A stretch of 64,000 bases of DNA, taken from contig JADJHZ010000014.1 in NCBI GenBank assembly GCA_016707205.1, forward strand, positions 1 to 64,000, in the 5' to 3' direction. The notes under the pieces are model-generated. The model had not been told where the DNA came from and did no database searches. It saw only the letters and a program-made list of their open reading frames with translations. This stretch comes from Haliscomenobacter sp. GTDB lineage: Bacteria > Bacteroidota > Bacteroidia > Chitinophagales > Saprospiraceae. How positions within the stretch are numbered: the first letter of the stretch is position 1; every line of letters begins with the position of its first letter. This document shows, in pieces, positions 50,588 to 58,719 of the stretch. The position numbers were made by a program, and so were the translations under genes.

Positions 50588-52240
50588 TTGAAGCCATCCC
50601 TGTATTCCTTTTTTGTTTGGTCTGCCGGTTCCGACCGGCAAGTGCTGGACCGATGCGGTAAATCGGAGCATATCAAGCATGCCGGTTACGGAGGTCTTGT
50701 TTGGGTTCCGGCCATACTCGGCTTGTTTTCGATGATCTATGCCATCTCCACGCTTACGGACAAATGGCCGGTCTTTGTTGCTGCGGGCACGGTTTGGGCG
50801 CTGATCGTATTTATTTTCGACCGGTTTATTGTTTCCACATTCCGAAAATCTGAAAGCCCCCGGAAAGACATTTTATCCTTTCTGTTTTTCAGCCGTTTGC
50901 TGTTCTCGATCGGCATTGGCATCGTAGTGTCTCACCCCTTGGTATTGCTGGTTTTCGACGACAGCCTGCGTCAGGAATTACTTTCGATGCAGGACGAGGG
51001 CGAAGAAAAGCTTTTTAGCGATTACGAAACGTCGATCAACGTCGTACGTGCCCGGGACAGTTTGCTCAAAGCCGAGATTGAAGCCAAGCTATTTGAGCGG
51101 CAGTGCAAGGAAAAACTCCTGCTTTTTGAGATGAGCGGAAAAGACACGACCCTCAATTGCGGGACGACCTCGGGCATGCAGCAATACGGCCCCAGGTCGC
51201 GGGAAATCAAAGAAGAGATCACTTACCTCAACGCGGAGATCGCTGATCTCCGGTTGCGCAATTTCGATAAGATCAACGAGAACAATCAGGAGATCGCCAA
51301 GCTCCAGAAGGAAAGGGAGGGGAAGATCGCCGGTTTTCGGGACCGGTTCAGCACCAATTACCTTGCCCGGGAGATTGCCCTTGAACGGCTGATGAAGGAA
51401 GAAGTAGGCGGTCAGACGGTGCGATGGACGATGTGGTTTCTGATGGTCTTCTTCATCCTGGTCGATATCCTCCCGGTATCCTTTAAAGCGGCTACTAAAC
51501 CAGGCGAATACGACCGCTTGCTGGAACAGGAGGGGGCGTATACCAGCCAATCTTCTCCAGCTTACGAGCGCGCTCAGGAGGATTTGGTGCGAAAATCCCT
51601 GGTCGACCAGCTGACCGGGCACCGGATAGAAAAAGTGGCGGAACACGTTTCGGCCTGGCAGGGATCTTTTCCCGCTTTGAAAGAAAAAACGGCCGAGTAC
51701 ATCAACGTAGAAATACCTTATGATTTCCACCGGGAAACGCCGCCTTCCGAGCCGTTCTCCCTGTTGGGCGCCGACGCCAGAACGCTGTGGATGCGGGCGA
51801 TCCGTTTCTTATTTTTTGCAATTCTTCAGGCGGGCTGCCTGTATCTGATTACCCGCCACCCGATATATCTGGGGTGGGCAATCCCTTTGCTGTTTCTCTT
51901 GAATTTTGGTGTGGATTATTTGGTCCGCCAGTTTTACCTCTGCAAAACCGGCCTAATTGTTATGGAAAACCAACCTGCCCGCCAAGCGGACGCGCCTAAA
52001 ATGATTTTTGCCTTCGGTCAGCAATTCCTCGTTTTTCTGATCGTCCTCAACCTGGGCGCGCTGTATGCGCTGGCCGACCTGTACTGGAAAGCCGATCGGA
52101 CCCAAAAAGCTTTGGAAACGCAGCAAACGGACCTGTTGCGGGATTCTTTGCGCCGCGAAGTCCTACTCGACAGCATCCGCCTGGCGCATCCTTCGCCTGC
52201 GGATTCTTTAAGCCCGTCTGTTTCCGGCGCCCAGCTTTAG
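50588..52240 (+). CDS. DUF4407 membrane protein
   Basis: 550 residues. The start is TTG at 50588; no ATG gives the conserved N-terminus SFFVWSAGSDRQVLDRCGKSEHIKHAG. Four membrane segments: two near 37-75, one around 95-125 (LLFSIGIGIVVSHPLVLLVFD), and one near 285-305. A long charged coiled coil (about 128-270; EIADLRLRNFDKINENNQEIAKLQKERE) and further C-terminal membrane helices follow. DUF4407 proteins are of unknown function. It converges on the LytTR regulator gene (4 bp between stops). The duplicated-looking membrane pair at the C-terminus (QAGCLYLITRHPIYLGWAIPLLF) is notable. Confidence 0.8.
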   Translation: MKPSLYSFFVWSAGSDRQVLDRCGKSEHIKHAGYGGLVWVPAILGLFSMIYAISTLTDKWPVFVAAGTVWALIVFIFDRFIVSTFRKSESPRKDILSFLFFSRLLFSIGIGIVVSHPLVLLVFDDSLRQELLSMQDEGEEKLFSDYETSINVVRARDSLLKAEIEAKLFERQCKEKLLLFEMSGKDTTLNCGTTSGMQQYGPRSREIKEEITYLNAEIADLRLRNFDKINENNQEIAKLQKEREGKIAGFRDRFSTNYLAREIALERLMKEEVGGQTVRWTMWFLMVFFILVDILPVSFKAATKPGEYDRLLEQEGAYTSQSSPAYERAQEDLVRKSLVDQLTGHRIEKVAEHVSAWQGSFPALKEKTAEYINVEIPYDFHRETPPSEPFSLLGADARTLWMRAIRFLFFAILQAGCLYLITRHPIYLGWAIPLLFLLNFGVDYLVRQFYLCKTGLIVMENQPARQADAPKMIFAFGQQFLVFLIVLNLGALYALADLYWKADRTQKALETQQTDLLRDSLRREVLLDSIRLAHPSPADSLSPSVSGAQL

Positions 52241-52243
52241 CGT

Positions 52244-52981
52244 TCAGGAAATGCCGAGTACCTTAGCCACCTCGCTTTTATAGCTGCGGCCGATCGGGAG
52301 TTCCTGGTTGTTGATTTCCACGTGGTTTGGGGAAAACGCCTGGATCTTGTTGATGGCTACCAGAAAGGACCGGTGTATCCGTAGAAATTCGCCATCGGGG
52401 AGCTTTTGTTCCAGGTAGCTGATCTTTTGCTTGGTCACAATCCTCCGGCTGCGAAGATAAATGATCACATAATCTTTAAGGCTTTCTACGTACTGGATAT
52501 CTTCCAGCGGGATCTTGATCATTTTTTTGTCTGCCCGGACGATGATGTTCTCCTGTCCGCTGAGTTGGGGCAATTCCTCGTGCGATCCGCTCAGTGCAGT
52601 GGGAGAAGGAGCAGGCCCGGGTTTTTGAAGGAGATTGAAGGCTTTGCTGACCGTTTTCAGGAACCGGCTGAACGGAATGGGTTTGAGCAGGTAATCCAGG
52701 GCATCAAGCTCAAAGGCTTCAATGGCAAAATCCCGGTAGGCGGTCGTGAAAACCACCTTAGGGGGATTTTGGAGGGTTTTTAGAAACTCGATCCCATCCA
52801 GCCGGGGCATTTGGATATCCAGGAAGATCAGATCGATCGGTTGGGATTGGATCACATCGAATGCCTGAAGCGCATTGTCGCATCGGGCAACCAGTTCCAA
52901 TCCATCCACTCTCCGGATGTACGACTCGAGCACGTCGAGGGCAAGGGGCTCGTCATCGACCAAAAGGCATTTAAGTTTCAT
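52244..52981 (-). CDS. LytTR-type response regulator
   Basis: 245 residues. Receiver: D9/D10, phospho-acceptor D55 (LIFLDIQMPRLDG), T80, K100 (YLLKPIPFSRF). LytTR domain about 135-245 (IIVRADKKMIKIPLEDIQYVESLKDYVIIYL, FLRIHRSFLVAINKI, LPIGRSYKSEV). It follows the LytS-like kinase gene by 7 bp on the same strand, the standard Bacteroidota LytS/LytTR arrangement. Its target promoters cannot be read from the window. Confidence 0.94.
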   Translation of the reverse strand: MKLKCLLVDDEPLALDVLESYIRRVDGLELVARCDNALQAFDVIQSQPIDLIFLDIQMPRLDGIEFLKTLQNPPKVVFTTAYRDFAIEAFELDALDYLLKPIPFSRFLKTVSKAFNLLQKPGPAPSPTALSGSHEELPQLSGQENIIVRADKKMIKIPLEDIQYVESLKDYVIIYLRSRRIVTKQKISYLEQKLPDGEFLRIHRSFLVAINKIQAFSPNHVEINNQELPIGRSYKSEVAKVLGIS

Positions 52982-52988
52982 AGCTTAT

Positions 52989-54116
52989 TTATTCGATCGC
53001 CGTGGCCGCTTCTTTTTCTTTGGCGGCGGCTTCCGGCAGCTCGTCCGAATTTTCCAGCGGAATGCGCAACACGGTCATAAACATATCCTCTTCGTCAAAA
53101 ACCTGAAGATCGTAATGTGGGCCAAAGAGGAGATCGAGCCGTCGTTGCACATTTTTTAGCCCGATGCCTTTGGTGTAACCCGTGTCGGTAATGGGTGTTT
53201 CCGGGCTGGGCGCTTTGCTGTTCTCTACCCGCAGCGTGAGGGCATTTCCTTTGATGGTTATGTCGATATTTATAAAAGCGTCTTCGATATCCTGACTTGC
53301 TCCGTGCTTAAAGGCATTTTCAATAAAGGGCAGCATCAGGAGAGGAGGGAGCATCTGGTGGCCTATATTTCCGCTTTGCGTCAGGGCCACCTCCAGGCGC
53401 TCGCCGTAACGGAATTTTTCCAGCTCGATCATATTCTGGATTTGCTGAATTTCCTTGCGAAGCGAAATCTGAGGAACGTTGCAATCGTATAGCATATAGT
53501 CCAGAAGGTTGGACAACCTCAGCACAACTTCCGAGGAAAGCGGCGAGTTCTGCAAGGTAAGGGCGTATAGCGTGTTGAGGGTATTGAACAAAAAGTGGGG
53601 ATGGATCTGCGCTTTCAGAAATTTCAGTTCGGCGTCCAGCTTTTCCTGGCTAAGCTCTCTGGCCAGCTTTTCACTCTGGTAGTTGCGCTTGACCAGCTTA
53701 ATTGCGGCCGCTACGAATACGATGGTATAAACGTTGGTGGTTTGTTGTATGGCCTTGCCCAAGTCGGTCAAGGGGTATTTGTCGTAGGGATAATCGGGAA
53801 GGTAAACCGGCACCCATAGCCAGTGGACCACCAACCGGTCGAAATAACCGAAAACGACGGCGGTGAAGATGAACAACAGCGTGAATTCGGCATACCGTTT
53901 GGCGTCGAGAAATTTGGGGATGAGCAAGTACAGCGTGAAGTAGGTCGCCGCCATGGTTGCCGGCAAGGTACACAGAAACTGGGTGACGCCCCGTACGTGG
54001 TCGTTGTGGATATTGCCGTACAGCAAGGAGAAGAAAACAAGGTAAATGATCCAGAACAGCACATGCGTCCAGATGCGATTCCTTGGTTCGGTCAATTTAT
54101 TGAGTAGTTGCTCCAT
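52989..54116 (-). CDS. LytS/YehU-type sensor histidine kinase
   Basis: 375 residues. Four membrane helices in residues 15-145, then the His_kinase domain with H172/H174 in KAQIHPHFLFNTLNTLYAL and a HATPase region (LPPLLMLPFIENAFKHG, TKGIGLKNVQRRLDLLFG). There is no separate sensory domain, so the signal is probably sensed in the membrane. The C-terminus ends DELPEAAAKEKEAATAIE, a charged tail. Operon with the downstream response regulator. Confidence 0.93.
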   Translation of the reverse strand: MEQLLNKLTEPRNRIWTHVLFWIIYLVFFSLLYGNIHNDHVRGVTQFLCTLPATMAATYFTLYLLIPKFLDAKRYAEFTLLFIFTAVVFGYFDRLVVHWLWVPVYLPDYPYDKYPLTDLGKAIQQTTNVYTIVFVAAAIKLVKRNYQSEKLARELSQEKLDAELKFLKAQIHPHFLFNTLNTLYALTLQNSPLSSEVVLRLSNLLDYMLYDCNVPQISLRKEIQQIQNMIELEKFRYGERLEVALTQSGNIGHQMLPPLLMLPFIENAFKHGASQDIEDAFINIDITIKGNALTLRVENSKAPSPETPITDTGYTKGIGLKNVQRRLDLLFGPHYDLQVFDEEDMFMTVLRIPLENSDELPEAAAKEKEAATAIE

Positions 54117-54496
54117 TCCATATTGATGTATGGATACAAAGCTAAAAAATGAATTGAATAAGCGCCATTTTAACGATGAACAACCTGTTTGGGGGAATGA
54201 AAGCCAAAGAAGTATTTGTTTTCGGCATTAATGCCCACTAAGGCGCTTTTGGAGAGAATCTGGATGCCAATGGGCAACATTTTCCTTACAGAAATAGCAG
54301 GCAGGTTACTTTTAGGAGTGGAAAGAGATTTTCCTTTATTTAATAAACGGCATTGTGAAGTCCCGCTGGCCGCTTAGGCGGCCAGCGGTTTTGCCGGTAC
54401 CTGGCGGGAAATTTTTTTGTACTCATACTAATCCTATTTGGGAGGCTTGTCAAAAGCCTCCTGTTTTTTATCCGGGAAAAGCAGCCCCTTGGCGGT
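54117..54496 (+). other. 380-bp gap with two plus-strand hairpins; possible small RNA
   Basis: No protein gene is supported. A perfect 11-bp hairpin CCGCTGGCCGC/GCGGCCAGCGG with loop TTAG lies at 54363-54388, and a terminator at 54441-54469. Both face the plus strand, although the flanking genes are on the minus strand, so a plus-strand transcript starting upstream (about 54150-54300) is implied. No clear TAnnTTTG promoter was found. Confidence 0.4.
54441..54470 (+). terminator. Intrinsic terminator (plus strand)
   Basis: GGAGGCTT (54441-54448) and AAGCCTCC (54454-54461) form an 8-bp stem with a 5-base loop followed by TGTTTTTTA. The T-run is only on the plus strand, where no protein gene precedes it. 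Confidence 0.6.
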
Positions 54497-54871
54497 TCAA
54501 TCGTTGTAGGCGACGAACCGGCGGAAGCTACGTTTCAGATCTTCCATGGATTTTTGAAAATCGGAGAGTTCGGATTTCAGCACTTGATGAACATTTTCCT
54601 CCTCCCCGGATGGGGCAGGGTTGATTCCCATTCGCTGCTCGTGGTCCACAATACGGGCTTCCATATCCTGTATATGGAGTTTTTTTCGATCCAGAATCTC
54701 CCGGTACTCGTCTACATGCTCAATAATGGATAAGAGATCGGGGTGTTCCTGAATGACTTTTTGCAGTTCCAGCTCAAAAACCCGAAGCTCATCGGAATAA
54801 AAATCCAGTTGGCTAAACCATTCCCGGTGTTCCTGGTGGGGCGAAGGGCGCATGGTGATCTTTTCTTTCAT
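54497..54871 (-). CDS. Coiled-coil hypothetical protein
   Basis: 124 residues, no signal peptide, strongly helical and charged. Residues 15-125 show heptad-like hydrophobic spacing (WFSQLDFYSDELRVFELELQKVIQ, EILDRKKLHIQDMEARIVDHEQRM, LKSELSDFQKSMEDLKRSFRRFV). Tryptophan and proline near the N-terminus. No known family recognised; similar small proteins occur in Bacteroidota. Single gene, divergent from the DUF502 gene. The start at 54871 or the second Met (54853) are both possible. Confidence 0.65.
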   Translation of the reverse strand: MKEKITMRPSPHQEHREWFSQLDFYSDELRVFELELQKVIQEHPDLLSIIEHVDEYREILDRKKLHIQDMEARIVDHEQRMGINPAPSGEEENVHQVLKSELSDFQKSMEDLKRSFRRFVAYND

Positions 54872-55092
54872 ATGCCGTGCATTTGTTTATCCAGGTTTCG
54901 GGAATGGCCAGATGCGCGGTTTCCCTTCCTCATGGCGTTCTCCAACTGGCCGGTCCATTGTCCAAAAAGATACGCTTCTTTTGTTGCCCGGCGATATGAT
55001 AATCATCATCCGAAGGGTTGACGATTATCAGTTTCTAAGTTGTGTTTTATTAATTTTGAAGGCACTGATTTAAGTCATCATTGCATCGAATT

Positions 55093-55728
55093 ATGGCACA
55101 TAAAACCCTCTTGCAGCGCATGCGCGCTTTTCTGATTACTACAGTGATGGGCGGACTGGTAGTCGTTCTCCCGCTAACGATTTTTATCTGGCTGATCCGC
55201 ACTGTCGTTCGTGCCGTTGCCCGGGTTCTGGATCCGGTGGAGCGGGTGCTCAGTCTTCCGGAAGGCTGGGCCGCGTGGGTTGTTGATCTGACGGCGTTCG
55301 GCATCACTCTGGGGTGTTTCTTCCTGATCGGGCTGGTGATGCAAACCAAAACGGGGAAAGCCTTTTTCAGCGAATTGGAAGACCGGCTTCTGGAGCCCCT
55401 TCCACTATACAGCACCCTGCGCGACGCGGTGCAGCAAATGCTGGGCCAGGGGAAGCGGCCTCCTTTTCAGGAAGTAGTCCTGGCGGACGTCTACGGGAAC
55501 CAAACGCGGATGCTGGGATTTGTGGTGGACGAACTCCCCGACGACTATCTGTCCCTTTTTGTCCCTACCGGTCCTAATCCTACCAACGGGTTTGTTTTTT
55601 TCTGTCACAAGGATCAGGTAACCCACCTGAAGGCGCGCCCGGAAGATGCCGTCCGGGTGGTTATTGGAGTGGGAACGGGCGCTTCGGCGTTGTTTGAGGG
55701 AGAGGATAAGCCTTTTGGCGGTAAATAG
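55093..55728 (+). CDS. DUF502 family membrane protein
   Basis: 211 residues from ATG 55093; a TTG 12 bp upstream is possible but less likely. Two membrane helices (about 10-35, TTVMGGLVVVLPLTIFIWLI; and 60-80, AFGITLGCFFLIGLVM) are followed by the conserved cytoplasmic part (LPLYSTLRDAVQQML, RMLGFVVDELPDDYLSLFVPTGPNPTNG, VGTGASALFEG). DUF502 proteins are widespread and uncharacterised. Its stop is 7 bp from the convergent UspA gene end. Confidence 0.88.
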   Translation: MAHKTLLQRMRAFLITTVMGGLVVVLPLTIFIWLIRTVVRAVARVLDPVERVLSLPEGWAAWVVDLTAFGITLGCFFLIGLVMQTKTGKAFFSELEDRLLEPLPLYSTLRDAVQQMLGQGKRPPFQEVVLADVYGNQTRMLGFVVDELPDDYLSLFVPTGPNPTNGFVFFCHKDQVTHLKARPEDAVRVVIGVGTGASALFEGEDKPFGGK

Positions 55729-55734
55729 CCGGCG

Positions 55735-56532
55735 CTAGATCTCCTCCAAATCTTTGACGATAAGAATAGGGCATGGACTTTGCCTGGCCATAAACTCAGA
55801 GGTGCTGCTTTCCAGAAACGCTGCCCATCCAGATCGCTTGTACGTGGTCATGGCGAGCAGTTGGGCCGAGTGGTCCTTCAGGTATTGGAGGATCACTTGC
55901 CGGGGGGAGTCCCCGCTGATCAACTGGAAAGAGAACATGGGATTAGCGCTGTACACCTCCGCTAAAGCCCCCAGCTTTTCTGCCGCCGCTTGCCGTTCGG
56001 ATTCGCCTTCGGAAACATGGATGATGTCCACCTTGCTATGGAAGAGCCTGCCCATTCGGCTAAGCAAGTTCAACGCCATCAGGTCGTTGAAATGAAACGA
56101 AGTGGAAAAGACCAAACGGCCGAAGCCGGCATAAATTGAAGTGGAGGGAATCAGCAATAACGGCAAAGGCGATTTGCGGACTAATTGCTTAGCCAGCGCA
56201 GCCATACGGGGAGCCGACTCCGGCAAGACGATCAGGTCGGCCCTGATCTCCAAAGCGAGCTCGTTGACGTCGCCGGCGTCTTCCAGCCAGGATTCCATGA
56301 AATCCTGAGACGCCATATCTGTGGTGTTCGGGGTATGGTTTTGGCTGAAGGCACGCAGCGTATCTCTGACATGTTTGGATCGCTCCGGCCCCCGGTTTGG
56401 AGGTAGTTCCATCTGAGGGTTGCAGCATACTTGGGCCAGAATAGCCTGGTAACGCGAGGCGAGTGCAAAGGCATATTGAAAAGCCTGGGGCGCTTGGTCC
56501 GAAAGATCGTTGAGAAAAAGAATCTTGTGCAT
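55735..56532 (-). CDS. Universal stress protein family (tandem UspA-like)
   Basis: 265 residues from ATG 56532 (MHKILFLNDLSDQAP). A longer frame upstream is an artefact running through a dispersed hairpin element, which translates as FAEIRRFRAELSAGPLTG. Two UspA-like halves: residues 1-135 end in IRADLIVLPESAPRM...PLPLLLIPS, and residues 145-265 end in AQLLAMTTYKRSGWAAFLESSTSEFMARQSPCPILIVK. The ATP-binding G-2x-G-9x-G(S/T) motif is degenerate in both halves. A role in stress adaptation is inferred from the family only. Confidence 0.82.
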   Translation of the reverse strand: MHKILFLNDLSDQAPQAFQYAFALASRYQAILAQVCCNPQMELPPNRGPERSKHVRDTLRAFSQNHTPNTTDMASQDFMESWLEDAGDVNELALEIRADLIVLPESAPRMAALAKQLVRKSPLPLLLIPSTSIYAGFGRLVFSTSFHFNDLMALNLLSRMGRLFHSKVDIIHVSEGESERQAAAEKLGALAEVYSANPMFSFQLISGDSPRQVILQYLKDHSAQLLAMTTYKRSGWAAFLESSTSEFMARQSPCPILIVKDLEEI

Positions 56533-56664
56533 AGCGGAAGTCTTTACCTTAAAGATAAGGAAATCCGGGTTAATTCGGAAAGGCAATTGCCAGATTGCGG
56601 GGAGAGGCAAGAGCCTCTTCTGGATACTGGGCACGAGGCAGGAGCCCAATGCTGTCTGGAACCA

Positions 56665-56730
56665 GTTCACGCCGGTCAGGGGACCGGCGGATAGTTCTGC
56701 ACGAAATCTGCGGATTTCGGCAAACATGGA
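56665..56730. repeat. Dispersed two-hairpin element, copy E
   Basis: Stem 1 GCCGGTC/GACCGGC (56671-56677, 56682-56688), linker GGATAGTTCTGCA, stem 2 CGAAATC/GATTTCG (56702-56708, 56713-56719) with loop TGCG, then GCAAACA. Flanked on both sides by GAGGCAAGAGCCTC (56608-56621) and GGAGGCAAGAGCCTCGCGCCCAGTATCC words (56730-56757), themselves an inverted pair with GGATACTGGGC at 56618-56632. Confidence 0.75.
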
Positions 56731-56777
56731 GGCAAGAGCCTCGCGCCCAGTATCCGGCCTTTCGTGTCAACTATCTA

Positions 56778-57104
56778 TTAGTTCCGGTCGCGGCCGTTGT
56801 GTTTTTTGCGATGGATGCTGCGGCTGGCCTGGTTCTGCTCCTGGTGGATGCGGGCGCGTTCGCCTTGAGTCACTTGTCCGTCGGCTTTGGCCCGGCGCTT
56901 AGCCTGGCGGACATCTTGTTGCTGCTCGGCGATAACGACGCGTTCGCCTGCCGTGATTTCGCCGTTATGTACGCCATGGCGGATGCGTTTGTGTTGCTTT
57001 TCCTGGCGGTTTTTGACGCCGGGAGTAGCGGTTTGAGCATACGTTGTTGCTGTGAATACCAAAAAGAACAATCCTGCGAGAAACAATTTGAGTTTCATGG
57101 TCAA
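56778..57104 (-). CDS. Small basic secreted protein
   Basis: 108 residues. The signal peptide ends at about residue 23 (TTYAQT). The mature part is very basic and built of two helical segments with similar sequences (RIRHGVHNGEITAGERVVIAEQQQDVR and KADGQVTQGERARIHQEQNQASR), each with a G-E-I/V-T-x-x-E-R turn that looks like a degenerate EF-hand-like loop. Homologues occur widely in Bacteroidota as periplasmic proteins of unknown function. A start at 57098 (second Met) would also work. Confidence 0.7.
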   Translation of the reverse strand: MTMKLKLFLAGLFFLVFTATTYAQTATPGVKNRQEKQHKRIRHGVHNGEITAGERVVIAEQQQDVRQAKRRAKADGQVTQGERARIHQEQNQASRSIHRKKHNGRDRN

Positions 57105-57315
57105 TGATTTTAATGTGGGTGAATAAATCGTATTTGTCCCTTTGGACCTCTCTTGCAGGCAAAGGTTTAAAGCAGGGCAAAAATATTGAAAAAATAGACT
57201 TGTTGCGGTGGGTCAGCGTGGAGGAAAAAAGCCCTCTATAACACGGGCTGATCCCCGCCGAAACAAGTCTAATGAAAAAAGCCGCTTTCTTTTTCTGATA
57301 AGGAAAGCAAACCTG

Positions 57316-57345
57316 TTTGGGTATCCGGTGAATACCCTACTTTTG
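57316..57345 (+). promoter_or_regulatory. Promoter of the MFS transporter gene
   Basis: TTTG (57316-57319), 18 bp, then TACTTTTG (57338-57345), an exact match to the Bacteroidota -33/-7 consensus. The ATG at 57366 follows 20 bp later. Confidence 0.6.
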
Positions 57346-57365
57346 CTGCACTCAAATCCAGGACC

Positions 57366-58583
57366 ATGGCCGAAAAGCGGAACTCCGCCCTCCTTTTTAT
57401 ATTCATCACTATGCTCATCGACGTGACGGGTCTGGGGATTATCATCCCTGTTTTGCCCAAGCTGATCATGGAGCTGACGGGCGCTGGTCTAAGCGGGGCC
57501 GCGCAATACGGGGGCTGGCTGATCTTTACGTACGCGCTGATGCAGTTCTTCTTCTCTCCGGTGTTAGGAGGGCTTAGCGATCGCTACGGGAGAAGGCCGG
57601 TGTTGTTGTTTTCCTTATTTGGTTTTGGAATCGACTATATTCTTTTAGGCTTGTCGCCCAACATCTGGTGGCTGTTTGCGGCCCGGCTGGTTTCCGGAAT
57701 AACCGGCGCCAGCTTTACTACGGCAGGCGCCTATATTGCGGATGTAAGCCCCCCGGAAAAGCGGGCCCAGAATTTTGGCCTCATCGGGGCGGCTTTTGGG
57801 CTGGGGTTTATTCTTGGGCCGGTGCTGGGCGGCCTCTTGGGCGCTTATGGAAGCCGCGTTCCGTTCTTCGCTTCGGCAGGCTTGGCATTGATCAACTGGC
57901 TGTATGGGTATTTCGTCCTCCCCGAATCGCTGAGCGCCGATCACCGGCGCCCCTTCGACTGGAAGCGGGCCAACCCGCTGGGCTCGCTGATGCAGCTCCG
58001 CCGCTACCCCCTGATCCTCGGCCTGATGATTCCCTTCGTCCTGATCATGTTTGCTGGCTTTGCTACCCAAAGCACCTGGGCATACTACACCATGGAGAAG
58101 TTTGGTTGGGATGAGCGCATGGTCGGCTTAAGCCTGGGGTTTGTGGGCGTGATGGGCGCCATTGTCCAGGGCGGACTTACCAGGAGCCTCATCCCGCGGC
58201 TGGGCGCCACCAAATCGATCTACGCAGGACTTTTTCTTTACGCCATTGGTATGGCTTTATATGCCGCCGCCAACCAGGGCTGGATGATGTTTGCCATCAC
58301 GGTGGTGGCTTCCCTCGGCGGCCTTGCCATGCCCGCCCTGCAAGGCGTCATGTCCAACGAAGTACCCCTGAACGAGCAAGGGGAACTGCGCGGGGCCCTC
58401 ACCAGCGTTATGAGCCTGACCTCTATTTTTGGCCCTTTGCTCATGACCAACCTGTTCGCGTTCTTTACTTCGGCCAGGGCTCCTTTCCAACTCCCTGGCG
58501 CCCCCTACTGGTTGGGCGCCCTGCTGATCGCGGCTTCACTGTCGCTGATCGTCAGACTGTTGAATAAACGAGGTAACGAATAA
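57366..58583 (+). CDS. MFS transporter, TetA/TCR-like family
   Basis: 405 residues, 12 membrane helices expected. Family motifs: DVTGLGIIIPVLPKL in helix 1, GGLSDRYGRRPVLL (motif A, loop 2-3), RLVSGITGASFTTAGAYIADVSPPEKRAQNFGLIGAAFGLGFILGP (motifs B and C). These place it close to TetA-type proton/drug antiporters of the cytoplasmic membrane. Tetracycline specificity cannot be concluded. The last residues (NKRGNE) are encoded by the AACGAGGTAACG repeat that begins at its stop. A clear promoter lies 20-50 bp upstream. Confidence 0.9.
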   Translation: MAEKRNSALLFIFITMLIDVTGLGIIIPVLPKLIMELTGAGLSGAAQYGGWLIFTYALMQFFFSPVLGGLSDRYGRRPVLLFSLFGFGIDYILLGLSPNIWWLFAARLVSGITGASFTTAGAYIADVSPPEKRAQNFGLIGAAFGLGFILGPVLGGLLGAYGSRVPFFASAGLALINWLYGYFVLPESLSADHRRPFDWKRANPLGSLMQLRRYPLILGLMIPFVLIMFAGFATQSTWAYYTMEKFGWDERMVGLSLGFVGVMGAIVQGGLTRSLIPRLGATKSIYAGLFLYAIGMALYAAANQGWMMFAITVVASLGGLAMPALQGVMSNEVPLNEQGELRGALTSVMSLTSIFGPLLMTNLFAFFTSARAPFQLPGAPYWLGALLIAASLSLIVRLLNKRGNE

Positions 58584-58712
58584 ACGAGGTAACGAAGTAA
58601 CGAGGTAACGAAGTAACGAGGTTGCGAGGTGACCCCCAAATCCACATCGTTACATCACTACCTTGCTACTCCGTAACTTCGCAACCTCGCAACTTCGCAA
58701 CTTCGCAACTTA
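58566..58712. repeat. Inverted minisatellite (GAGGTAACGAAGTAAC / TTCGCAACCTCGCAAC)
   Basis: 58568-58631 has tandem AACGAGGTAACGAAGT words ending GAGGTTGCGAGG; 58671-58712 has AACTTCGCAACCTCGCAACTTCG words in the opposite orientation. The MFS stop codon (58581-58583) lies within the left arm, and the right arm ends 8 bp before the next start codon. Confidence 0.8.
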
Positions 58713-58719
58713 TAAATAT

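Noticed and set aside
56570..56902. Open frames through 56570-56902 with words such as ARNLRISAN
   Set aside because: They read through dispersed hairpin element copy E; the same peptide word appears at the other copies, showing it is DNA-repeat derived.
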